A stretch of DNA of 64,000 nucleotides. Source: Eulemur rufifrons (lineage: Eukaryota; Chordata; Mammalia; Primates; Lemuridae). Location: NCBI RefSeq assembly GCF_041146395.1, contig NC_090989.1, positions 121,023,501-121,087,500 on the forward strand, given 5' to 3'. This document shows, one piece after another, positions 49,680 through 64,000 of this stretch. Each line of letters begins with the position of its first letter. Positions within the stretch are counted from its first letter, which is position 1. The notes under the pieces are model-generated. The model did not search any database and was not told the origin of the DNA. It was given only the letters and a program-made list of their open reading frames with translations. The position numbers were made by a program, and so were the translations under genes.

Positions 49680-50620
49680 GATTAGTCTCTTTGCTGGGAA
49701 TGCTTCCCCTGCACCTCAGCCAGACTCAAGTCCCCTCTTTCTGACAATTCTTTCCTTCCCTGCTCTGATTCAGGCCGCCTCCCTCTTTGCCTGCCCTCCC
49801 TCCCACTCCCCTAGCACCTGCAGGGAAGATGCCATGGACCTCCACTGCCTCATCATCTACCTTCACGCCATGCCAGCTGCCCTCTGCCCCACCACAGCAC
49901 CAACTGTGTCCTGTGTCTCTGAAGCAACCTGATGTCCCCTGGGTAACAACCTGCTCCTCGTTATCTATTGTCCCCCTGGACCCTCAGCACCCTCTAACAT
50001 TGGTGACCAGTAGTTCTTCTGGGGCTGTGGTCCCCCTTTCCATGGTCCTGTTTCCCCTCCTAGCTGTCTTACCACTTCTTACTGTTCCCTCTGTTACCTC
50101 TTCTACTGTCAAAAGAGGCATCCCCCAAGCCTGCCCTTCCTGGGTGCAAGGGCAACTCCTTGGCAGCTTCACCTGCTCTCCTGCCTCCCACCAGCCCCTC
50201 ATGCATGGGTCCATGAGTGAGTTTCAGCTCTTTCCTCCCTTTCATGACATCATTGTCTCTCAGGAGGCAGGCCTGGTGAAGCCACCCTCTGCCATATCCT
50301 CCTCCTGATACCTGTGTCCCAATCCCAAGCATCCATCCGAGTTCCAACCCACACTACCAGTCCCTGGACAACTGGAGAGTCACTGAATGGCGGCCCAGCT
50401 TCTGCCTGCTTCTGTCTCTAATCTCTCTGAACTCTGCTGCCAAACTTATCTTTCTCAAGCCCAGCTTGATCTTATCTATTCCCGCACACAAACCTAGTTG
50501 CTCCTCACTGTCTGCTGCAGAAAGACTAGCCACTCTGGCATGGCGTTCAGACTTATCTGCAAGCTCCCTGGAACTGCCAACTCAGCCCAGACACTGCCAG
50601 ACTTTTCTGGGCCTGGGGTG
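49680..50620 (+). repeat. L2-like LINE fragments
   Basis: 50400-50620 has 'cagaaagactagccactctg' and 'gcatggcgttcagacttatc', a known L2 3' layout ('...aaagtccaaactccttagcctggcattcaag...'). 49680-49930 is pyrimidine-rich and only resembles L2. Confidence 0.5.
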
Positions 50621-50679
50621 CTCAGCCAGCTTGACCTCCTCGCTGTCCCCACGTCTACACCAGGGGTAGTCACACACTC

Positions 50680-50885
50680 GCCCACTTACTCAACAAACAT
50701 TTACTGAGTGCCTGTGATGCACCTGGCAGGCCCTGGGTGAGGCTGTGGGAACACAGTAGACACAGCCCTACTCTGAGGGAGCTTACTGTGTGCTGGAGGG
50801 ACAATTAAAAAATAGGCAAGGGCATGTCAGGTGATGAGTAGGACTCTGGAGAATAACAGAGCAGGGGAGCAGCGAAAGGTGATAG
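50680..50885. repeat. Ancient mammalian-wide repeat, family unassigned
   Basis: 'caacaaacatttactgagtg', 'cctgtgatgcacctggcagg' and 'ctgagggagcttactgtgtg' resemble the stretch at 38240. Confidence 0.45.
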
Positions 50886-50887
50886 TG

Positions 50888-50970
50888 GGTGGTTAAACAC
50901 AATGGCAATAACTCCTGTTTATTGAGGACCTTCCGCATGCAGCACTGGACTGGATATTTACTTGCAAAGT
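50888..50970 (-). repeat. MIR fragment, reverse orientation
   Basis: 'aatggcaataactcctgttt' then 'attgaggaccttccgcatgc', the start of MIR read backwards. Confidence 0.55.
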
Positions 50971-51179
50971 GAGTTGAATTTCCTGCCCTCTATTTCTACC
51001 CAAATCCCACCTCTCCCAGGAAGCCTTCTCTCTTGTCCCTTTCACCAACATCCTCCTGTTACATCTCTGTGTGGGTATAGCCAGAGGCCCTTCCAGACCT
51101 GACTGAAGATCTGACCATCATCCAACTGCAAAACACCACACCTGGGAGGGCCCTCTGGGCCCACCAAGCACAGGGATTC

Positions 51180-51330
51180 CAAGGACAATTCTGCTAATCT
51201 TTCAGCCTGTGCCAGGATAATTAAAGGAGACTCGGCAGCTAGGTCCTCTAAAAATACTGATCCCTAGGCCTCATTTGTTAAGATTTTAAATCAGTGGGGA
51301 TGAGATAGCCCCACAAGTGTGATTTTATAG
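51180..51330 (+). repeat. MER5-like fragment
   Basis: 'ctctaaaaatactgatccct' followed by 'aggcctcatttgttaagatt' resembles MER5; weak. Confidence 0.35.
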
Positions 51331-51664
51331 CACCCTCCTCCCCAGTTGGTTCTGCTGCTCAATGAGGCTTGGAAGCCACTGTTCTTGGTCCGGGGGTTGA
51401 AAACTGCACCAAGGCCTTCTCAGGAGGTACCCAGGTGAAGTGCAGGGGTGGCCAAGGGGTGAGGCTTCAGACCTCACTTCTGTTCCCGCAGCTTTTGTTT
51501 GTTTGTTTATTTTACTTGGTGTCTCCATCTGGTTTTATCTGAAGGAAGTGTTCTGCATCAGGAAGAGGGGAGAGGGGAAAACTAGGAAGGATTCAAGGAG
51601 CGGGTTGGATTGGGGTGGGCTAGGAAACATCAACTCTGAAGGATGTGAAGAAAACAGCACTGAT

Positions 51665-52010
51665 GACTTTTAAAACATGCCAATGGCTTAGGTAAAATAA
51701 CGTCAGTTTAGGGCTGCTTGTTAATTTCCCTAATAACTCAAAGGATTGACTTCTCTTGAGCAAGTTAAATATTAATTTAGCTGTGCAGCAGATTGATCTT
51801 TCTTTTGCAATGGGTTATAATTTGTAAGTATCCCTGAAAGCGCCATTGGTTTGGGACTCCAAGCCTGGGTGCCTTTTTCCCTACAGCATCTCCTCGACTA
51901 TTTTTTCCTCTCTAATGTCAAATGCTCACTTGTTTTCTGATTAATCACTTGGCTGTTTGATATCACTAAATCACTCCTTCAAAGCAACAGATGCTTGCGG
52001 CTAAGCCCAG
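51665..52010. promoter_or_regulatory. Candidate upstream enhancer-like block
   Basis: Non-repeat AT-rich block about 3.4-3.7 kb upstream of the EPHB1 leader. It holds the perfect palindrome TGATTAATCA at 51938-51947, 'taaatattaatttagctgtg' and 'agcagattgatctttctttt', all homeodomain-type words. Conservation cannot be tested here. Confidence 0.3.
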
Positions 52011-52458
52011 CAGCTGAGGGCTCTCAGGCACCCAAGGGTGACTGAACCCTTTTGCTAAGACTCAGAGGCCCATCTGACAGTTTTGGGGCAGCCAACCAGT
52101 TCACTCCAAACAGTTTCACATCTAAATGGTTGGAAAGCAAAGCAATTGCACAACTTCCCTTGATAATTCCACCCATTATAAAGCTACTCTATTAGAAAGT
52201 TTCTGCTCACCTCTAACCTATATCCCTTTTGTTGTACTTTAACCCTGTTTTCTTCATTCTACTTGTTAGTAGAGAGAGTAGACAAATAGTGATTATCCTG
52301 AAGATGATCATAAACATGTCTTGTACATGAGAAGATATTGTTGCCCCTATCCCATCTTTTCCTTAATAAGTATTACTTTATTGCAATATGAAAGATTTAA
52401 TTACATACCCCATGACCTAGGGTACCTTTAATTAGCTTCTTGGGCCGCAAGACACATT

Positions 52459-52480
52459 TTCAATTCTTTTTTGAATTGAA
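52459..52480. repeat. Perfect 8-bp inverted repeat with T6 loop
   Basis: TTCAATTC, TTTTTT, GAATTGAA. It directly abuts the telomeric tract that starts at 52481. Confidence 0.95.
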
Positions 52481-52618
52481 GGGTTAGGGTAAGGATTAGG
52501 GTAAGGGTTAGGGTAGGGTTAGGGGTAGGGGTTAGGGGTAGGGGTTAGGGGTAGGGTTGGGGTTAGGGTTGGAGTTAGGGTTGGGGGTTGGGGTTAGGGC
52601 TAGGGTTAGGGTTAGGGG
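52481..52618 (+). repeat. Interstitial telomeric repeat tract (TTAGGG)n, degenerate
   Basis: About 138 bp of TTAGGG units and variants (TAAGGG, TTAGGGG, TAGGG, TTGGGG, GGAGTTAGGG). The middle (52519-52556) has a 13-bp higher-order unit TTAGGGGTAGGGG repeated nearly three times. The G-rich strand is the plus strand. Short interstitial telomeric sequences of this kind are thought to arise by repair of double-strand breaks with telomeric DNA or telomerase. Confidence 0.95.
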
Positions 52619-52799
52619 CAGGTGGATCCTTTAAGATTCATTTAAAACACTTTAATATGGATAATAGATGAGTAACAAAAAGCTTCCTCTTCATCTTTTG
52701 TTCATTCTTTCAACATTTATTGAGCAGCAATTCTGTGCCAGTTGCCTGCAAAATGCTGGGGACTCAGTGATTCCTGGGACCCAGCCCTCTTATTAAGCG

Positions 52800-54420
52800 T
52801 CTCATGGTCTCCCGAGGAAAACAGGTAAAAAAAACTGAAATGCATTGTGGGACTTTTCTTCCAAAATGGCCTCTGGCTAGAGGCTTCCAACAAGCCTCTC
52901 CTTGCTTCTCAGGAAAATACCCCAGCAAATACAGACAAATATGAAGTCTTATATAACAAGATGAACAAACACTGGCAGACAACCTAATTGCCAGGATGTG
53001 GAAGAAACTGACAATACTTATGAGGCAAATGAAGCTGGACTGAGAAAAACCTATCGAGCACATATATGACACATGCCAAGTTCTCTTCTCTAAAGAGAAA
53101 CTACTTTAAAGAAATAGATAGGAAGGCATGTTGTACTTCCCTCTCTGCCAATACCTGACTTGGACACTCAGGATCTTGAAAAACCGGGGAATGGAATAAA
53201 TAGTCACCATCACCATTCTTGCTTCAGCTTCTAACAAAACAAAGAACAGTTCCTTGGTCTTCCTCCTCCCTTCCCCAATGTCGTCTTAAACCCAGGAAGA
53301 GCTCAAAAATGAGAGAGAGAACTGGGAAGATGGATGGGATCCCCAAAACACAATGCATTGTGCAGGTATAGAACAGTGTAGAGCCTGGAACAGTCACAGT
53401 AGTAACTGTGGAGACAGTGCAGCCTGCTGACTAGTTTTTCCTGTGACACAGCAGGTCAGAGCAAAAGAGAAATGGGATGGTGGTTATAGAAAGATGCCAG
53501 GTCGGTAGAGAAGACATACACCAGGTGAAGCCTGTTGGCAACTGGCAACTGAACCTTGCTGTAGGTTTAAAAAAGTGACTCAATCTTCAAACAAGTAGAC
53601 AGACTGAGGGAGGATCCAATGCCAATCCACTCATCCTGCCTACCAAAGTACACTGGAAACTAATGAGTCTCTCCCTGCTGAAGAGGAGAAAAGAGAAGTC
53701 AGGACACCCCGGAGACCTATTAGAACACCGCAAGCAGCAGGAGCAGCACCTTAAGGACCCAGATGAAGAGCATCCCTTTGAAAATGGTGCTCTGCAGATT
53801 CTAGAGACATTTTCAGGAAATTTCTCAGCATGCATGAGAACAAATTCCACAATAAAGGAACAAATGTATGAGAAAACAGGTTAACAAAAAAGAACAATGA
53901 GAGAAGAAGGGAAAAGAAAAAGATAGACAAGAGTTTTAAGGAAACAAAAATGCAGTGTAAGAATTCAACTCCACATTGGTATGTCAGTAAAGAGCTGATT
54001 TGTTGCTGCTGAACATTGAGTGAAAGATAAACAGGATAAGTTTTCCAAGAATGCATACAAAATGCACAGAAAGGAAAAACAGTAAGAGAATACAAACCAT
54101 ACAGAAGACAGAAAATAGAGAACCAACATATATAAAACTGTGCTAGTCACTTGTAAGGTACTGGGGACCTTATAGGGTCCTCAAAAGAGTTCCTAAAAAA
54201 AAAAAAAGAGCAATATAAATGCCCTGAATGTAATGACAAAGCTCTGAAAGAATAAAACTTTTCTTAGTTGAATAAAGACCTAATAGTCACATCTAGGTAA
54301 TGTTTTTGAATCATATGGATATTTTAAAGAAATCTTACATTTATCTAAGGACATACACAAACAGGCATGTATATTGACATTCAGGTAACACTGTAGGTTA
54401 CCTACAGTAAACTAAATATC
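52800..54420 (+). repeat. Old L1 5' region (5' UTR to ORF1)
   Basis: 'tccaaaatggcctctggcta', 'aacaagcctctccttgcttc' and 'ctggcagacaacctaattgc' match the 5' region of L1M elements as recalled, followed by A-rich, frame-broken text. It appears to be the 5' part of the same plus-strand element that continues after 56700. Confidence 0.5.
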
Positions 54421-54471
54421 CTTAGCTTCAGAACGCCAAATGGCAGAAGAAAATGGAACAAGAGCTATAGA

Positions 54472-54533
54472 GTTTGTTTGTGTTTTTGTTGTTTTGTTGT
54501 TGTTGTTGTTATTGTTTTATTTTTTTTTTTTTA
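54472..54533. repeat. GTT/T-rich simple repeat
   Basis: (GTT)n units with a T12-like run. Confidence 0.85.
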
Positions 54534-54729
54534 GCAATAGTGTTTTAAGAGGGAAAATTTGTGACACAAAAAATGTCTTGCAAGTTGAATGCAACAAACA
54601 TTTTCAATTACGTTTTCAGGTCTCAGAAAGTTTGCAACAGTTTAGAAAAAGGTTACTTAAAAATATATTCCAATTGATAAAGATATGAAGCTTGATGTCA
54701 AGCAATAAAATCAATTAAAATAGAAGCCT

Positions 54730-56690
54730 AAAATATTTGCAAACTGCTTTTAAACATTTTTTATTCATCTTACATAACTGTAACTTTGTACACTTTGATC
54801 TATATCTTCCATTTTCCATTTTCTACCCCCGACCCTGGTAACTACTGATCTAATCTCTGTGTCTAGGTATTTGACTTTATTTTAATAGATTCCATGTATA
54901 AGTGAGATCATGAAGTATTTTTCTTTCTATGTCTGGCTTATTTTACTTAGCATAATATCCTCCAGTTTCATCCATGCTGTCACATATGGCAGGGTCTTTT
55001 TTCAGGCTGAATAATATTTCACTGTGTGTGTGTATGTGTGTGTATCACAACTTTTTTATCCATTCACCCCATTGATGGACACTTAGGTTGTTTCTGTATG
55101 TTCGTTGTTGTGAATAATGCTGCAATGAACATGGGAATCCAGGTATCTCTACAAGGGGCTGATTTCATTTCTTTTAAGTATAAACCCAGAAAAGGGATTT
55201 CTGGTCTGTATGGTAGTTTTATTTTTAAGTTTTTGAGGAACCTCCATTCTGTTTCCCATAATGGCTGCAGCAATTGACATTCCTGCCCACAGTGTACCAG
55301 GTTCCTTTTTTCCATACTTTCACTAACACTAATCTCTTGTCTTTTTGGTAATAGCTATTTTAACAGGTGTGAAGTGATAGCTCATTGTGGTTTTGATTTG
55401 TGTTTCCCTGATGATTAGTTGTGCACCTTTTCATATGCCTGCTGGTAATTTTTATGTCTTCTTTGGAGAAATGTCTGTTCAGGTTCTTCGCCCATTTATT
55501 AGTCAGATTATTTGTTTTTTTTGGTGTGGGTTGTTTTTTGGTTTTTTTGTTTTGCTATTGAGGTGTGTGAGCTCCTTTCATATTTTGGGTATTAACCCCT
55601 TATCAGACATACAGTTCATGAATATTTTTTCCCAATTTATAGGCTTCCTTTCCATTTTGTTGATTGTTTCCTTTGATCCCATTTTTTAGTCAGATTATTT
55701 GTTTTTTGGTTGCTTTTTTTTTTTCTTTTTTGCTATTGAGATGTGTGAGCTCCTTTCATATTTTGGATATTAACCCCTTATCAGACATACAGTTCATGAA
55801 TATTTTTTCCCAATCTATAGGCTTCCTTTCCATTTTGTTGATTGTTTCCTTTGATGTGGTCCCACTTGTTTATATTTGCTGTTGTTGCCTGAGCTTTTGA
55901 TGTGATATCCACAAAATCATTACCTAGGCCAATATCAAGGAGATTTTCCCCTATGTTTTCTTCTAGTAGTTCTACAGTTTCAGGCCTTATGTTTGAGCCT
56001 TTAATCCATTTTGAGTTTATGTTTGTGTATGGTGTAAGATAAAGGTTCAAATTAATTTATTTGCATGTGGATATCCAATTTTCCCAGCACAATTTGTTGA
56101 AGAGACTATCCTTTTTTCAATTGTGTCTTCCTGGTGCCTTTGTCAAAATTAGATGAGTGTACATGCTTAGGTTTATTTCTAGGCTTTCTGTTCTGTTCTA
56201 TTGGTCTATGTGTCTGTTTTATGCCAGCACTGTACTGTTTTGTATACTATAGCTTTGTAATGTAATTGGAAATCAGGAAATGTGATGCCTCTAACTTTTT
56301 CTTTCTCAATTTCAGATCTTTTGTGGTTCTACTATATTTTAGAATTGCTTTTCCTATTTCTGAGATGAATCCCATTGGAATCTTGATAGAGATTGTACTG
56401 CATTTGTATTTTACTTTGAGTGGTACAGACATTTTAACAATATTAATTCTTTCAATCCATGAACATGAGCATATATTTGTATCTTTTTCAGTTTCTCTCA
56501 TGAATATTTTATACTTTCAGTGTACAGACCTTTCATCTCCTCAGTTTAATTTTTTCCTAAGTATTTTATTCTTTTTGATGCTATTGTAAATGGGATTTCT
56601 AAATTTCTCTTCCAGATGGGTTGTTATTGGTTAAAGACATGCAACTGATTTTTATATTTTTTGTATCCTTTTAACTTTCAATTTAAATAA
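54730..56690 (-). repeat. L1 3' half, antisense, with internal tandem duplication
   Basis: Plus-strand text is the reverse complement of L1 3' UTR and the C-terminal half of ORF2: 'taagtgagatcatgaagtat', 'gaataatgctgcaatgaaca', 'tcctgatgattagt'-type blocks, 'attaaccccttatcagacat', 'tctattggtctatgtgtctg', 'aaatgcaactgatttttata'-type end near 56660. Frames are broken. Bases 55491-55677 and 55678-55855 are two copies of the same ORF2 segment in tandem. It splits the older plus-strand L1. Confidence 0.88.
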
Positions 56691-56699
56691 AGTATAAAA

Positions 56700-62255
<5,556 letters not shown>

Positions 62256-62257
62256 TC

Positions 62258-63041
62258 CGCTAAGGAGGTGAGAGACCTATATAGGGAGAACTAAGAAATA
62301 CTGAGAAAAGAAGTTGTAGAAGATGTACACAACTGGAAAACCCTACCATGCTCATGGATTGGCACATCGTTAAAATGTACATACTACCTAAAGTGACCTG
62401 CAGAATTAATGCAATCCCTATCAAAATACCATCATCATGCTTTACAGATCTAGAAAAAATAATTCTACACTTCATATGGAACCAGAGAAGACCTCGTATA
62501 GCCAAAGCAATCTTAAGCAAAAAGAACAAATTGGGAAGCATCAGTCTACCAGACTTCAAGCTTTACTACAAGGTTATAGTAACCAAAACAGCATGGTACT
62601 AGCACAAGAACAGAGATATAGACCTTTGGAATGGGACTGAGAACCCAGATATAAAACCATCCTCATATTGTCATCTAATCTTTGACAAAGCAGACAAAAA
62701 TATACATTGGGGAAAGAATCTCTATTCAATAAATAGTGCTGGGAAAACTGGGTAACCACATGCACAAGATTGAAACTGGATCTGCACCTCTGACCTCTAA
62801 TAAAAATCAACTCACGATGGATAACAGACTTAAACCTAAGGCATGAAACTATAAGAATTCTAGAAGGAAATGTTGGTAAAACTCTTATGGACATAGGCCT
62901 AGGCAAAGAATTTATGAAGAAGACCCCTAAAGCTATCGCAGCAGCAACAAAGATAAATAAGTGGGACCTGATCAAATTAAAAAGCTTCTGCACAGCCAAG
63001 GAAACTATCATTAGAGTGAATAGACAACCTACAGAATGAGA
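62258..63041 (+). repeat. Younger L1 ORF2 fragment, truncated at both ends
   Basis: Well-preserved ORF2 C-terminal text: 'atgctcatggattggcacat', 'aatgcaatccctatcaaaat', 'cagacttcaagctttactac', 'agcttctgcacagccaagga'. An open frame at 62348-62602 reads [20 protein letters not shown] onward, in the ORF2 frame; later frameshifts and stops break it. It covers the same ORF2 interval already present in decayed form at about 61190-62190, so it is a separate insertion. It stops at 'ctacagaatgag' with no 3' UTR and no A tail. Confidence 0.88.
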
Positions 63042-63330
63042 GTGGGACAACATTGATGCTCATGGTCATTCAGGTACTCAGTTCTCTGTAAGAACTACAA
63101 AGTGGAAGTTGGGTCACCACTATGTTTGAATTTTGTCTAGTGGAAAAAGAGAAGAAAGCATGGAGGTATTGCCCACTGCCAGGAGGCTCTTATCCTAAAG
63201 TAGCAGAATAGAAAGCAGCTTAAATTCCACTGGTGAGAACTCAGTCACATAGCTGCATTCAGCTAAAAGGGAGGCTTGGAAATGTGGTCTAGCTGAACAC
63301 CCATGTGTGAAGATGAAGAAGATGGATTTT
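63042..63330. other. Sequence of unknown origin between L1 fragments
   Basis: No recognised repeat or gene. Confidence 0.4.
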
Positions 63331-63334
63331 GGTG

Positions 63335-64000
63335 GACAACTAGCAGTCTCTACTATACCCTAGGACTCAGCAATTTCATGGCTTAGCTATACCTTAGCAA
63401 TGCTCTTGCACGTGTATGTGAGAGACACACACAAGAAAGCACATAGGCACACAATTCATAATAGGAAAAAATAGGAAACAATCCAAGTGTCCATTATTAT
63501 AGAATAGAAAAACATAAAATAAACCATGGTATACTCATATACTGGAGCAAAAATGAATGAACTACTGCTCCATAATTGGAAGTATCACACAAGATGCTCC
63601 TAAAGTAATATTCATTTGAGTGGCAGGTATTTAGGTGTTTGTTTTATAATTATATTCAAATTATACTTGTATACATATATATGTACATTGTATTAATTAT
63701 TTTGTATATATTTGCCATAGCAAAGTTACCTCCCCAAAATGAAGTAAATATAATTTTTCATCCAAAAGGCTTGTAAAAATAATGTTCATTAATATTAAAT
63801 GTAGGCAAAGATATGGACAGTAAAAGTATGAATTGTAGCTTTACTCTATAGGGCATTTGGGCAGTATCTTAAAAAACTTAAATGAGGCATTTCTATGAAC
63901 TTCAATTTCACTGGTCAGCACCAACCTGGAGAAACAACCATCAGACACTTAAGGAGGCAATGTGCAAAGGTGATCAGTGCAGCAAATCTTAACACAGCAA
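63335..64000 (+). repeat. L1-like 3' region and A/T-rich end
   Basis: 'ctaggactcagcaatttcat', 'caatccaagtgtccattatt' and 'taaaccatggtatactcata' are L1M 3' ORF2 text, probably the end of the plus-strand element. From about 63620 to 64000 nothing certain is seen. Confidence 0.5.

Noticed and set aside
52481..52618. True chromosome end
   Set aside because: Unique and L1 sequence continues for more than 11 kb beyond it and the units are degenerate, so it is interstitial.
55387..55900. Hydrophobic open frames resembling membrane proteins
   Set aside because: They are antisense translations of L1 ORF2; T-rich antisense DNA gives Phe/Leu/Ile-rich frames.

Overview
The window is mammalian nuclear DNA from a strepsirrhine primate, most likely a Malagasy lemur. 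The main evidence is four Alu copies (about 4173, 16022, 31072 and 61489). Their centre carries the strepsirrhine-type spacer 'attatatggacaactaaaa' or a close variant instead of the human AluS/Y linker. Galago-type tRNA-derived SINEs were not seen. The rest is typical of placental genomes: MIR, L2, an L3/CR1 fossil, L1M remnants, MaLR-type LTRs, microsatellites and one large CpG island. Nothing prokaryotic or viral-genomic is present.

Only one protein-coding segment can be supported. It is the first coding exon of the receptor tyrosine kinase gene EPHB1, on the minus strand at 47924-47981, encoding MALDCLLLLLLASAVAAME plus one base and ending at a GT donor. It lies in a CpG island of about 2 kb (46.5-48.6 kb). 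Upstream on the minus strand are a GC-rich leader with CA-rich tracts, an upstream overlapping reading frame, a start-stop ATG-TGA, and two inverted CCAAT boxes. Everything below 47923 is inferred to be the 5' part of EPHB1 intron 1. Exon 2 was not found. Everything above about 48.5 kb is upstream flank.

Layout: 1-47923 is intron 1, mostly unique sequence with scattered ancient repeats. These include an old L1 ORF1 region at 3-4.8 kb with two Alus in it, MLT1-like LTRs at 5.3 and 17.9 kb, an L3/CR1 reverse-transcriptase fossil at 22 kb, two copies of one LTR-like family at 22.6 and 37.7 kb, and L1 3' ends at 18.4, 28.4-29.4 and 31.4-32.3 kb. 46.5-48.6 kb is the CpG island and promoter. 48.6-52.4 kb is upstream unique sequence with L2 fragments and a possible enhancer at 51.7-52.0 kb. 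52.46-52.62 kb is an interstitial telomeric-repeat tract next to a perfect hairpin. 52.8-64 kb is an L1 graveyard: an old plus-strand L1 broken up by an antisense L1 with an internal tandem duplication, by an Alu, and by a second L1 ORF2 fragment.

I see no sign of a new multi-gene system. The most interesting points are the telomeric island and its hairpin about 4 kb upstream of EPHB1, the overlapping reading frame in the EPHB1 leader, the convergent CTCF-like motifs, and the nested L1 history. Repeat family names come from recalled consensus sequences, not from a database search.
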